From a virus, in the IMG/VR virus record IMGVR_UViG_3300026320_000022, positions 1-29,598 of that record: a DNA stretch of 29,598 bases; one strand, written 5' to 3'. A program made the position numbers and the translations under genes. The notes beneath the pieces are model-generated. The model was not told the DNA's origin. It did no database searches and saw only the letters and a list, made by a program, of their open reading frames with translations. This document shows, one piece after another, positions 12,906 to 21,551 of this stretch; position 1 is the first letter of the stretch; every line of letters begins with the position of its first letter.

Positions 12906-15286
12906 ATTTCTGGAAGTGGTACGAGGAGCACGCGGTCTCGCGGCTCAAGTCGTGGCCCGTCCCGTCGTATCACACCCGCGCCGACACCTTTCGCATGATG
13001 TTCGAGCACCTCGACCGGTTCGACCGGCCAGTGCTCATCGTTGAGACGGGCTGCGCGGAGAGGCTCAACGATGATGGTTGGGGTGGAAACGGGTGTTCGA
13101 CTCTGCTGTTCGACAAGTACGTGAGGACGCATCCCGGGTCATCGTTCGAATCCGTGGATACGGACGCCGCATCCGTCGAGTTGTGCAGGGGAGCGGTGTG
13201 CGCTTCCTCGTACATCCACTGCGGCGACAGCGTTCAATATCTGAAGGCGGCGGCCGATGTTTCTTCCGATCCCATCGACCTGCTCTACCTCGACGCATCG
13301 AACCTGAACTGGGCGGCGACGCTCCTTGCCCAGAAGCACCACCTAGACGAACTGTTGGCGGCGTTGCCGATCCTGCGGCCGAACACGCTCGTCGCTGTCG
13401 ACGACGCCCCGATCGTCCTTGAGAACTGTCCTTACATCGAGGTCGGCGGCAAGGGCGGGCTGGTCGCGAGGTATGCCGCGGAGGTAGGTGCCGAGCAGGT
13501 GTTCCAGCATTACCAGGCTGGCTGGGTTGGGATGGTGTCGTCCGTCGATGTGGCTCCCGTCCCGAGCGAGACCGTCAACCTCAAGGACATGCTGGCGCAG
13601 GCCAGCGGGTACTACCACGCCGGCCGCGTCTTGGACGCCAACAACCTATTCCGTTTGATCTACACGATCACGAAGAATCCAGAGACCAAGGCGCAGCGCA
13701 TCGCCCGTGGCGAGGCATGTTTCTTCTTCGCGAAGATCGCGGCCAGCCAGAAGAAGCTGGGGACGGCGTTCGACTGGTACCAGGAAGCGATCAAATGCGT
13801 CCCGGATGCGGTCGAGTACATCCTGGAGATGGTGGGGCAGACATTGCGGCCGATGCGGCATTGGGACCGGGCGATCAACGAGGCCATCGTGGCGACGCGC
13901 ATCGAGCCGGACAACGTTCACGCGTGGCGCATGCTCGGCGGCCTCTACCTCTGGTCGGAGAAGCTGGAGGAGGCTAAGTCCGCCTTCCGGCGCGCGATGG
14001 AAGTCGACCCGGACGCTGTTGAGCCGAAGTTGGACATGATCTCGGCGCTGTTCGACGACGAGCCGACGAAGGAGGTTTACGCCGAGGCCGAGAGGCTGGC
14101 GCACGAGGTCCGCTTCGCCAAAGAACCGCCCACCGCGCATGGTGACGCGACGCTGACCCTGGCCTTCACCGCCTACCGCGAGGGGCGGCACGAGGACGCG
14201 ATAGCGCTCTACGACGAGGCCTTGGAGGTCGGCGTTAGCGAGCCCGCGACGTGCCACTGGAACAAGAGTTTGTCGCTCCACGCGTTGGGCCGCTACAGGG
14301 ATGGATGGAAGGAGCACACATGGAGGTCCGTGGAGCGCACCCAGCTGCCGCTGTACGTGCCGGTCAATCGCTTCGATCTGCCGATGTGGAATGGCGAGGG
14401 GTCGGTTGCGAACTATAATTATGACACCAGTGCAGATAAGAGTACCGTTACTAGAACACGTATCCATGTCCACGCCGAGGCCGGGTTCGGCGACAACCTT
14501 TGTTGCTCGCGGTACCTTCGGCTGATGACCGATAAGGGATATGACGTTCGCTACGAAGCCTATGAGAACATGCTGTCCCTGATGCAGCGCAGCTTTCCAG
14601 AGGTGAAGGTCGTCCCGCAGGCCATAGACTATCCAGGCGCGATCGGCATCGAGGCGTTTGACTATCACATCCCGATCGGCGAGCTCCCGCACGTGTTCGG
14701 GACGGAGGTCGACACCGTGCCGTGGTTCGGGCCGTACCTGCACACTGATCCGGAATTGGTAGATCGGTATCACTGGATATTGAAGCGCAGCTGCGATCCC
14801 GGTCAGAAGAAGGTCGGCCTGTGCTGGTCGTCCGGCATCCGCGAGGGTCTGTGGATCGCGAGGTACGGCAAGCGGAAGTCGATGCACTTCGACGATCTCA
14901 AAAACATAGTTTACCTGGACATTCCAGTTAGATTCTTCAGTCTCCAGGTCGGACCAGAACGGGATCAGATGAAGTCGTGCAAATATATCCACAATGTCCT
15001 TCCCGAGAAGCCGTCTTGGGACGACACCGCGGCGCTGATCGCCAACCTCGACCTCGTTATCTCCGTCGACACCGCGGTGGTGCACCTCGCCGGCGCGATG
15101 GGAAAGCCCGTGTGGCTGATGAACTCGGCCGAGCCCGGGTCGTGGCACTGGATGGCCGAGCGCCCAGGCTCCCCTTGGAACGAGCGCAGCCCGTGGTATC
15201 CTAGCGTCAAGATCTATCGGCAGAAGAAGGTCGGTGAGTGGGACGAGTTGGTGAGAAGGGTTGCAAACGACCTGAGCGCGGCCTGA
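12839..15286 (+). CDS. Methyltransferase - TPR - glycosyltransferase fusion
   Basis: This encodes 815 residues from ATG 12839. The N-terminal region (about 30-230) is a class I SAM methyltransferase: VETGC at 68-72 is the SAM-binding loop, with SVDTD and DLLYLDAS downstream. The middle (about 245-500) holds tetratricopeptide repeats, such as EEAKSAFRRAMEVDPDAVEP. The C-terminus (about 540-815) is a GT-B glycosyltransferase of the heptosyltransferase (GT9) or SPINDLY-like kind: HAEAGFGDN, KKVGLCWSSG, and SVDTAVVHLAGAMGKP near 742-755. It has no signal peptide, so it acts in the cytoplasm. It could add and methylate sugars on virion proteins or surface polymers. Substrates are unknown; the TPR region would select a protein partner. 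Confidence 0.8.
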   Translation: MHGTAHDDKRTTQSVRGPGYSVDFWKWYEEHAVSRLKSWPVPSYHTRADTFRMMFEHLDRFDRPVLIVETGCAERLNDDGWGGNGCSTLLFDKYVRTHPGSSFESVDTDAASVELCRGAVCASSYIHCGDSVQYLKAAADVSSDPIDLLYLDASNLNWAATLLAQKHHLDELLAALPILRPNTLVAVDDAPIVLENCPYIEVGGKGGLVARYAAEVGAEQVFQHYQAGWVGMVSSVDVAPVPSETVNLKDMLAQASGYYHAGRVLDANNLFRLIYTITKNPETKAQRIARGEACFFFAKIAASQKKLGTAFDWYQEAIKCVPDAVEYILEMVGQTLRPMRHWDRAINEAIVATRIEPDNVHAWRMLGGLYLWSEKLEEAKSAFRRAMEVDPDAVEPKLDMISALFDDEPTKEVYAEAERLAHEVRFAKEPPTAHGDATLTLAFTAYREGRHEDAIALYDEALEVGVSEPATCHWNKSLSLHALGRYRDGWKEHTWRSVERTQLPLYVPVNRFDLPMWNGEGSVANYNYDTSADKSTVTRTRIHVHAEAGFGDNLCCSRYLRLMTDKGYDVRYEAYENMLSLMQRSFPEVKVVPQAIDYPGAIGIEAFDYHIPIGELPHVFGTEVDTVPWFGPYLHTDPELVDRYHWILKRSCDPGQKKVGLCWSSGIREGLWIARYGKRKSMHFDDLKNIVYLDIPVRFFSLQVGPERDQMKSCKYIHNVLPEKPSWDDTAALIANLDLVISVDTAVVHLAGAMGKPVWLMNSAEPGSWHWMAERPGSPWNERSPWYPSVKIYRQKKVGEWDELVRRVANDLSAA

Positions 15287-15429
15287 GGGGAAGGCGATAT
15301 TTCACCGGGAATCCGTGCCGGCACGGTCACGTTGCCGAGCGCTACGCATCAAATGGGCGGTGCGTAGTGTGCTCGAAAATGGGCGACAACAAGATTTATC
15401 TAAAGGCCGCCACCAGGAGGATGAAGGCA
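15238..15429 (+). other. In-frame zinc-motif segment upstream of the secreted protein gene
   Basis: A frame opens at GTG 15238, with AGAAGG seven bases upstream, and runs into the next gene without a stop. It carries GRRYFTGNPCRHGHVAERYA and then CVVC, a small Cys/His motif common in phage zinc proteins and HNH-related proteins. It overlaps the previous gene by 49 bases. Either the secreted protein has this extension, which would hide its signal peptide, or this is a remnant of another gene that now shares its frame. The latter fits better because a strong ribosome binding site lies just after it. Confidence 0.45.
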
Positions 15430-16107
15430 ATGCGCATCGACGTTCCGAAGGTAGTTTTTACGATATTGCTGAGTGTGGTTCCATTTCTGCATTGGACCGA
15501 GCCGACATTCTCGCAATCGTGTCCTGTGCCCGGCGGGACGGTGATCGCCCCTCCACTAGCAGCGATGACAGCGCCGTTTTCAGGTCCCGCAAACCCAAAT
15601 ATTGATTGTAGCGGTGCGCCTCCACCTCCTCCACCTCCCCCACCTCCTCCACCTCCCCCACCTCCCGCTACGACGATCACGATGGGCGAGACATCATGCA
15701 ACCTCGCTGGCACTGACGGCGGCAACGGCGGCTTGATCTTGGCGCAAGCCGCTGAACTGGCGCAGGCCGGAACGCTCAAGAGTTTATCGTTCTGCGTGGT
15801 AAATCCTGCTGGCCAGCTCCGCCTTGGCGTCTACACATTGGACAACCAGATCGTCGTCCAGACCGGGACGTTCACGCCAATCGCTGGCCGGAACATCCAA
15901 CCCGTTGGCAATGTGCCGATCCCGGCGGGAACTTATTGGCTGGCCTACGAGCCGAGTAGCAGCAACCTGAGCTTCCCCGTCGATCAATCCTCTGGTCAGG
16001 CCAAGTGGGCCGGGCAGACGTTCGGGGCCATGCCAGCCACGTTTCCCACCGTTGATTGTTGCACTGGCCTACATTGGGGGTTCTCGGCAACGCTGGTCCC
16101 GCAATGA
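15430..16107 (+). CDS. Secreted protein with a poly-proline linker and a beta-sandwich-like domain
   Basis: This encodes 225 residues from ATG 15430, preceded by AGGAGG at a nine-base spacing; ATG 15421 is too close to it. Residues 1-30 form a signal peptide (basic start, hydrophobic VVFTILLSVVPFLHW, then TFSQ). A stretch of 16 prolines follows at about 64-79. The rest is a beta-rich domain with six or so cysteines (TSCNLAG, SFCVVN, DCCTG), as expected outside the cytoplasm. It might be surface-exposed on the host or attached to the phage. It has no enzyme motif I recognise, and it overlaps the next gene by ATGA. Confidence 0.65.
   Translation: MRIDVPKVVFTILLSVVPFLHWTEPTFSQSCPVPGGTVIAPPLAAMTAPFSGPANPNIDCSGAPPPPPPPPPPPPPPPPATTITMGETSCNLAGTDGGNGGLILAQAAELAQAGTLKSLSFCVVNPAGQLRLGVYTLDNQIVVQTGTFTPIAGRNIQPVGNVPIPAGTYWLAYEPSSSNLSFPVDQSSGQAKWAGQTFGAMPATFPTVDCCTGLHWGFSATLVPQ
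15619..15666 (+). repeat. Proline-codon run with an 18-base tandem duplication
   Basis: Sixteen consecutive CCN codons encode the linker. Within them, 15625-15642 and 15643-15660 are identical 18-base units. Such runs expand and contract easily and can stall ribosomes unless EF-P is present. Confidence 0.9.
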
Positions 16108-16718
16108 CCTTTGCGAGCGGGCCGATAGCAAGGAATCCGTTTTCTCTTGTACCGCCACCGACCGGAAATCTAGGCGATATGAGTTTACTGAAAAACGTGC
16201 CCAACCAGAACTTCACGTTCGAACTTGTCAACGTGACGAACAGCAACGCGCTCACGGGCGCCACCATCGTTGGGTTCACGTCAAAAGATGGCAGTGCCCA
16301 GGCTTCCACCACGGGGACGTTCTCCGAACTCGGAAACGGTGTCTACAACTATGCCCCCACCCAGGCGGAGACCAACGGGAACTGCGTCAGCTTCCTGATC
16401 ACGGCGAGTAGCGCCGTTCCCGAGAACCTGATGCTCCTGACGGGAGGCTTGCACAAGAACAGTGCATCGCCGCAGCAACACGTCACTTTCGTGATGATGA
16501 CGACGGCCGGCATCGCAGATACGGGTGCCACCGTTTCGGTCTTTGTCTCCAAAGATGGCGGCGCGCAATCGGCTGGTGGCGGGACCGTGACGAACCTCGG
16601 CAACGGTCAGTATGACTACGCGCCGACGCAAGCCGAGACCAACGGAACCAACGTCTCGTTCCTGTTCACGGCGACGGGTGACATCCCGATAAACATCTCG
16701 ATATTCACGGTGCCATGA
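16104..16718 (+). CDS. Two-domain Ig-like virion or surface protein
   Basis: This encodes 204 residues from ATG 16104 (ATGA overlap with the previous stop). After a short Pro-rich lead, two domains of about 80 residues repeat each other: GTFSELGNGVYNYAPTQAET in the first matches GTVTNLGNGQYDYAPTQAET in the second, and SKDG also recurs in each. The repeat is beta-rich and resembles small Ig-like or adhesin modules found in phage fibres. There is no signal peptide at this start. It is coupled to the large beta-helix gene by an ATGATGA overlap, so the two products may act together. Confidence 0.65.
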   Translation: MTFASGPIARNPFSLVPPPTGNLGDMSLLKNVPNQNFTFELVNVTNSNALTGATIVGFTSKDGSAQASTTGTFSELGNGVYNYAPTQAETNGNCVSFLITASSAVPENLMLLTGGLHKNSASPQQHVTFVMMTTAGIADTGATVSVFVSKDGGAQSAGGGTVTNLGNGQYDYAPTQAETNGTNVSFLFTATGDIPINISIFTVP

Positions 16719-18919
16719 TGAAGAAGCTGGGAACCGTTCTCTTTGCCGCGCTCGTTGCGATGATGGTTGTCGATCTCCACGCGCAGCCGGTGGTGACGCC
16801 GCCCGTATTCTCCGGCAACCCGACGTTCGGAGTGCTGCCATTTTACAACGACGCGAACGCCAATTGGCGGATGGCGGGGATGCAGTCGGTCGGCGGCATC
16901 CCGAACCGGACCACCATCTGCGGCTCAGTGCTCACTCCGCTCGGTGGCGGGATGGATGACAAGCCGCAGATCCTGACGGCCATCAACAACTGCACGCCGG
17001 GACAGGTCGTCCAGCTCGGGGTCGGCAGATTCCTGATCGGCGAGAGCGAGACGCTGAACGTCGAGAAAGGCATAACGATCCGCGGCTGCACGCAAACGTC
17101 GAACTGCGCTACTTCGGCCATGACAGACGATTGCAACGCCTCTTCCGGCACCTCGGCGAACGGCACCGTCGGCACGGGCGCGAACTTCACCGGAAGCCCG
17201 TATTGCGCGACGATATTAGATTCCAGCGCCTGGGGCGCGGTGGTCAGCGGGGCAAATATTGCTGCCAACAATGGATGCAATCTTAATGGCTGCGTCCCGA
17301 ACCCCGTCATCACGCTGGGGCTCGGTTATCCCGAGAGTGCCAACAACAGTTGGACGACGCCGACGACGCTGACGGCGGACGCGGCGCAGGGCGACACCAA
17401 GATCACCGTCGCCAGCGTGAGCGGGTTCTCTGTCGGCCAGTGGGTCCTGCTCAACCAGGGCAACAATCCGTCCTTCCAGGCCGATCCCGCAGCCGGCACG
17501 GGGTACGCGACCGGGGGGATGGTCTATGCTTCGCCTGATTTTCTCAACAGCACCGGCAGCAGCCTGGTCGACGGGAAGCAATCGGCGACCAACAGGTTGG
17601 CGTGGCAACTCCACAGCCCGACCATAACCGGCGACGAGTGCGGGACCGTCGCCAGCTGCTTCGTGTTCTGCGCCTACACCCAGAGTCTATGCTCGACCAC
17701 GGACGGTTACGTGGTGAACGAGATCAAAAAGATCATCGCGATAAACGGGAACACGATCACCTTCGACAGTCCTCTGACCATTGCCTTCCAGACTTCCCTC
17801 GTCTCGCGCCTGTATGCCCCGACACCGCTGGCGTTCGTGCAGAATGTCGGCATAGAGAACTTGACCATCCACGGCGCCAGCAGCGGTGGGGTGGTGTTCA
17901 ACGTATGCGCCTACTGCTGGGCCAAGGGCGTCGAGTCGGATACGTGGTTCGGTGGCGGCATGTCATCGACTTACTCGGCAAGGATCGAGATCAACAAGAG
18001 CTTCATCCACCACTATGTTCATCCGGCCTCGAACGGGGCGGAGTACGGGATCAACCTTCAAACCACGACCGAGGCGTACATCGTAAACAACATATCGGTC
18101 CTCAACGGCAAGGGCATGGTGATGAAGGCCGGAGGTGCGGGCAGCGTCGTGGCCTACAACTACATGGACATGATACCGGGCGTTCCTCCCACGTTCGTTG
18201 AGCTGGGGGCGAACGGGTCACATCTCGCCGGGAGCCACCACATGCTCTTCGAAGGGAACTGGTCGCACAACCTGGACGACGATTCGACTCACGGGTCGGC
18301 GTTCTACCACACGAGGTTCCGTAACCTTGGGACCGCCATACGAAGTCCCTACCTGTATTACTTCTCCGGTCAGAGCAACTCGGGCTTCACGATTACTGAT
18401 TCAGCCGGGTCGAACTGCAACGGGAACAGCAGCGGATGCGGCGTCCTCCGTGCCGCGGGGGTGCAGGAGTACAACTACTGGCACGCCTTCGTCGGCAATG
18501 TCCTTGGCGTGTCGGGTGTGACCGTGGCCGGAAACGCGTTCCAACTAAACGCGCAGTTTTCCAACAACGGAGCTAATCAGAATCCCGGGATCTGGCTGCT
18601 CGGTTGGCGCGACGTTGTCCCGCAGCCGGTCGACCCCAACGGCACGACGTGGACGTTCCGCCATGGTAACTATAACTACTTCAACAGCTCGATACAGTAC
18701 GATGCGGGCACGCCGGATCACAACCTGCCGAACTCGTTCTACTTGCCCGCCAAACCGTCGTTTTTCACCGGGGCCTCCTGTGCCTATCCGTGGCCGCCAG
18801 TGACGCCTGCTGGAGCGAGTCAGTTGCCATCGCCGACTGGCCCTGGGGCGTGTACAACTTCTTCTGGCTTTCCGGCCAAGGCTCGCTTTGATGCCGGCAC
18901 TCCGTTCGTGCAGCCATAA
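16715..18919 (+). CDS. Secreted right-handed beta-helix protein
   Basis: This encodes 734 residues from ATG 16715 (ATG 16718 is equivalent). Residues 1-24 form a classical signal peptide (MMKKLGTVLFAALVAMMVV, ending HAQ). The next 700 residues have the pattern of a right-handed parallel beta-helix (pectin-lyase fold): PGQVVQLGVGRFLI, KGITIRGC, then VGIENLTIHGASSGG and HHMLFEGNWSHNLD. It has many cysteines, consistent with disulfides after export. Proteins of this kind, often of unknown substrate, occur in soil bacteria. A phage spike would not normally carry a signal peptide, so this may be an acquired host-like protein acting on the cell surface or on polysaccharide. Confidence 0.7.
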   Translation: MMKKLGTVLFAALVAMMVVDLHAQPVVTPPVFSGNPTFGVLPFYNDANANWRMAGMQSVGGIPNRTTICGSVLTPLGGGMDDKPQILTAINNCTPGQVVQLGVGRFLIGESETLNVEKGITIRGCTQTSNCATSAMTDDCNASSGTSANGTVGTGANFTGSPYCATILDSSAWGAVVSGANIAANNGCNLNGCVPNPVITLGLGYPESANNSWTTPTTLTADAAQGDTKITVASVSGFSVGQWVLLNQGNNPSFQADPAAGTGYATGGMVYASPDFLNSTGSSLVDGKQSATNRLAWQLHSPTITGDECGTVASCFVFCAYTQSLCSTTDGYVVNEIKKIIAINGNTITFDSPLTIAFQTSLVSRLYAPTPLAFVQNVGIENLTIHGASSGGVVFNVCAYCWAKGVESDTWFGGGMSSTYSARIEINKSFIHHYVHPASNGAEYGINLQTTTEAYIVNNISVLNGKGMVMKAGGAGSVVAYNYMDMIPGVPPTFVELGANGSHLAGSHHMLFEGNWSHNLDDDSTHGSAFYHTRFRNLGTAIRSPYLYYFSGQSNSGFTITDSAGSNCNGNSSGCGVLRAAGVQEYNYWHAFVGNVLGVSGVTVAGNAFQLNAQFSNNGANQNPGIWLLGWRDVVPQPVDPNGTTWTFRHGNYNYFNSSIQYDAGTPDHNLPNSFYLPAKPSFFTGASCAYPWPPVTPAGASQLPSPTGPGACTTSSGFPAKARFDAGTPFVQP

Positions 18920-18922
18920 TTC

Positions 18923-20569
18923 ATGTCTCTACCGACGCTCATTTGGCACATCTCATCGTCGGCGAATCCGGCTGGTCAAGGGCTAGACGGGAATAATTAC
19001 ATGATTCCGCTCCCCGACCCTGGGGCGGGTAATTGCATTGTCCTTGCATTGTCATTCCTCGTTGGCAACACGCCGACGATCACCGACAACAACGGCAACA
19101 CTTGGCCAGCAGCATCCGTGAGCGCGGGCGCTTTAGATACCGAGGCAGCAATCTTCGTCTTGAAAAATGCAAACGCGGGAAACTTCACGGTCACAATTGC
19201 TTTTTCGGCGCCTCTCCGTCCGCTTCAATACACGGCGAGCTGTTTCAACAACATCGACACGGCGAGTCCCGTCAACGGCACGAGCGCGACCGCAGACGTA
19301 CATGCTTCGGCAGGTTCGTTGACCACAGGCTCGTTCACACCGACCACCAACAACGATGCCAACGGCGGCAACATCATATGGAACTATTACGCGAGCGCCC
19401 AAGGTGGCGCGATCAGCAATCCGTCGAATTGGGTGAAAGGAACAAATTTCACTTTGCTGGATGCTGATAGAGCATGGACCAGCAACAATGGGTTTCCCCA
19501 TGCGTCGCAGTGGTTCATCCAGACCGCGTCGGCCGCGATCAATCCTGGTATCACAGCCACGGGTGAAACTGGAACAACTACTCTCTGGAACTGCGTGGCC
19601 GTCGCGCTCAAGGTGGCCACGGCCGGCACACCGAGCCAATCTGGTATCCGCATCAGAAAGATGATCCACCAGACCAACCAGTCGCCAGGACCATTCACTT
19701 TGGCGCTCCAGATGCCGGCAATTGGCAACCTCCGCGTGATAACCGACACGCTCGGTGACTCGAACATAGGTGCTATATCGGACAACGAGGGAGGGACTTG
19801 GTCGTCGGCGACGACCGGCGGTGCCAAGATTTGGTGGTCTGTGAACAAGTCCGCCAATCCCGATTTGGTCGTCAGCTTTCCGGTGCTTTCAGGCGTTGTC
19901 CCCAACTCGATACGGTTCTATGACATCTCAGGAGCGGCCGACGCTCCATTTGATGTTTCTGCGCTTGAGAACAGCACTAACGTTGGCGGAACGACATCCC
20001 TCACTCATGCGCCAGACATCACGCCGACAACGGCGAATGGCCTGGTAATCGCCTCGCTGGCCATCGGGCATGGCCCTGGTGCCACGGTAACCAGCCCTGC
20101 CGGAGCGATCTTCAGCCTAGTGACGTACATCACGCGCTTTACCGCATCGATCAATGGAACGGTGATGACGGTCCCGGTCAGTGGCGTCACTCAAGGCAAA
20201 CTTCAGGTCGGCTACACGGTCTTCGGGGCCGGCCTAACGGCGACTAACCCTACCATCTCATCGTTCGGTACCGGCACCGGTCTCGACGGCACTTACAATC
20301 TTTCCTCATCGCAAGGGACTATCGCTAGTGAGCAGATGACGGCCGGAGAGACCGACCTCGATCTTATGGAGAACGCCGACCTGGAGGGATATTTCTACAA
20401 CGCGGCGTCCGGGGCCATCCATTGGGATTGGACCTTCACTTTGATAGGATCAGCGGCCGCTGACAACGGCGTCAACGGAGTGGCTGTGGCTTTCAAGGCC
20501 GCGCCGGCCGGTGGTGCTCCCGCCGGGGTTCCCTTCGGTGTCCTGGGGATGGCATCATGTGACTGGTAG
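18923..20569 (+). CDS. Two-domain beta-rich surface protein, paralog family member 1
   Basis: This encodes 548 residues from ATG 18923, three bases after the previous stop. Two related domains can be seen: one ends near residue 230 with VAVALKVA, and the other near the C-terminus with VAVAFKAAP. Each has a TDNNGNTW- or SDNEGGTW-type turn near its start. The fold is probably a jelly-roll or lectin-like sandwich, rich in Asn, Ser, Thr and Gly. The last ten residues, GVLGMASCDW, match the ends of two neighbouring proteins. It lacks a signal peptide. A virion adhesin is likely; function is inferred. Confidence 0.6.
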   Translation: MSLPTLIWHISSSANPAGQGLDGNNYMIPLPDPGAGNCIVLALSFLVGNTPTITDNNGNTWPAASVSAGALDTEAAIFVLKNANAGNFTVTIAFSAPLRPLQYTASCFNNIDTASPVNGTSATADVHASAGSLTTGSFTPTTNNDANGGNIIWNYYASAQGGAISNPSNWVKGTNFTLLDADRAWTSNNGFPHASQWFIQTASAAINPGITATGETGTTTLWNCVAVALKVATAGTPSQSGIRIRKMIHQTNQSPGPFTLALQMPAIGNLRVITDTLGDSNIGAISDNEGGTWSSATTGGAKIWWSVNKSANPDLVVSFPVLSGVVPNSIRFYDISGAADAPFDVSALENSTNVGGTTSLTHAPDITPTTANGLVIASLAIGHGPGATVTSPAGAIFSLVTYITRFTASINGTVMTVPVSGVTQGKLQVGYTVFGAGLTATNPTISSFGTGTGLDGTYNLSSSQGTIASEQMTAGETDLDLMENADLEGYFYNAASGAIHWDWTFTLIGSAAADNGVNGVAVAFKAAPAGGAPAGVPFGVLGMASCDW

Positions 20570-20578
20570 GAGGAATGG

Positions 20579-21241
20579 TTGACCGATTGGACATTCATCC
20601 AAGGGGTCGTGAACACGGCTGGCGGGGTTACCACAGTCAATGAATCGTTCGCGTCAATCATCGTCAGCGGCGACATCGTGCTCGGTGCAGTGCTGCTGGA
20701 CGCGGGATTTACCCTGACGTCGGTCACGGATGACAAGAGCAATGCATACACGGTTTTCGATCCGCACGATGACGGCACCCTGTACACCGTCGCATTCAGA
20801 TCAAACGGTTTCCTGACCAACGGTCCCAAAATTCTGACTTTTAATTTCTCCGGTGCATCCGGCAATCAATGGATGGTGCAGGACGAGTTTCAGCCGTTCA
20901 CCGGGGCGACCGCCATCAGCGTCGACGGGTCGTCACAGACGTTCAACTCGGCGGGCACGTCGTTCGCCAGCTTCAACACCAGCTTGCCCGACGACCTCGT
21001 ATACGCGGTGGCGATGAGCAGCGGGACATCGACCCATGGTACGAGCTTCAATCTTGGCAGCGGTAACGGGACAGCACGGTGTTCTGAGTGGGGAATACAA
21101 GCTACGGCTGGGTCGGTGACGATGGACCTTGCGACGCAGACCAATCATTTCTGGGGCCCGGCGTTCGCCATCAACGGAGGTTCATCACCACCGGCATCGG
21201 CACCCAGCGGCATCGTCGGCGTCGTGACTTCAGAATGGTAG
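20579..21241 (+). CDS. Beta-rich surface protein, paralog family member 2
   Basis: This encodes 220 residues from TTG 20579, with AGGAGG five bases upstream deciding the start. It has one domain of the same kind as the gene before it (VTDDKSNAYTVFDPHDDGTL near the start, GPAFAINGG near the end), followed by a Pro/Ser linker and the C-terminal GIVGVVTSEW. It has no signal peptide. The family is unnamed to me; small adhesin or fibre component is the best guess. The divergence from the paralogs is large, so the duplication is old or under strong selection. Confidence 0.6.
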   Translation: MTDWTFIQGVVNTAGGVTTVNESFASIIVSGDIVLGAVLLDAGFTLTSVTDDKSNAYTVFDPHDDGTLYTVAFRSNGFLTNGPKILTFNFSGASGNQWMVQDEFQPFTGATAISVDGSSQTFNSAGTSFASFNTSLPDDLVYAVAMSSGTSTHGTSFNLGSGNGTARCSEWGIQATAGSVTMDLATQTNHFWGPAFAINGGSSPPASAPSGIVGVVTSEW

Positions 21242-21251
21242 GGCGGAATCA

Positions 21252-21551
21252 ATGGCCACAAGGTTCCTTGGGAGTTCCGATGGCTGCGTTGTGAATCTGA
21301 ACTACGATGCGATCCTTTTGGTCGCGACCGGCGTCTCGATTGACAATGCTCAGGGCATCGAAACGGTGACTTTCTGGATCGTGGTAGCTGGCGTGGTCAT
21401 GTCCAAAACCGTGGTCCAGGGCGCGACGGGCTCGATCGTGTTCCCGGTGACTATCGGTGTTACCGTGTCCGGCAGTTCTTTGTCCATGTCCACGGTCGGT
21501 TCTTATGGGATTGGCGCTGGCGTAGATATGGCCATTATAGGACTGCCCTGA
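21252..21551 (+). CDS. Small beta-rich protein of unknown function
   Basis: This encodes 99 residues from ATG 21252, with GGGCGGAA upstream. It is strongly hydrophobic and beta-forming (ETVTFWIVVAGVVMSKTVVQ, GSIVFPVTIGVTVSGSSLSM) but has no single membrane helix or signal peptide. Its stop overlaps the start of the next paralog (TGATG). It could be a small structural protein that packs with the beta-rich neighbours. No family is recognised. Confidence 0.5.
   Translation: MATRFLGSSDGCVVNLNYDAILLVATGVSIDNAQGIETVTFWIVVAGVVMSKTVVQGATGSIVFPVTIGVTVSGSSLSMSTVGSYGIGAGVDMAIIGLP

Noticed and set aside
13646-15148. Long - strand open frame of 500 residues opposite the methyltransferase-glycosyltransferase gene
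   Set aside because: The + strand product has recognisable motifs from end to end; the antisense product is rich in Arg, Val, Leu and His without any domain.
15500-15525. Lipobox at the end of the signal peptide of the gene at 15430
   Set aside because: The residues before the cysteine (FSQS) do not fit the lipoprotein pattern; ordinary signal peptidase cleavage is more likely.
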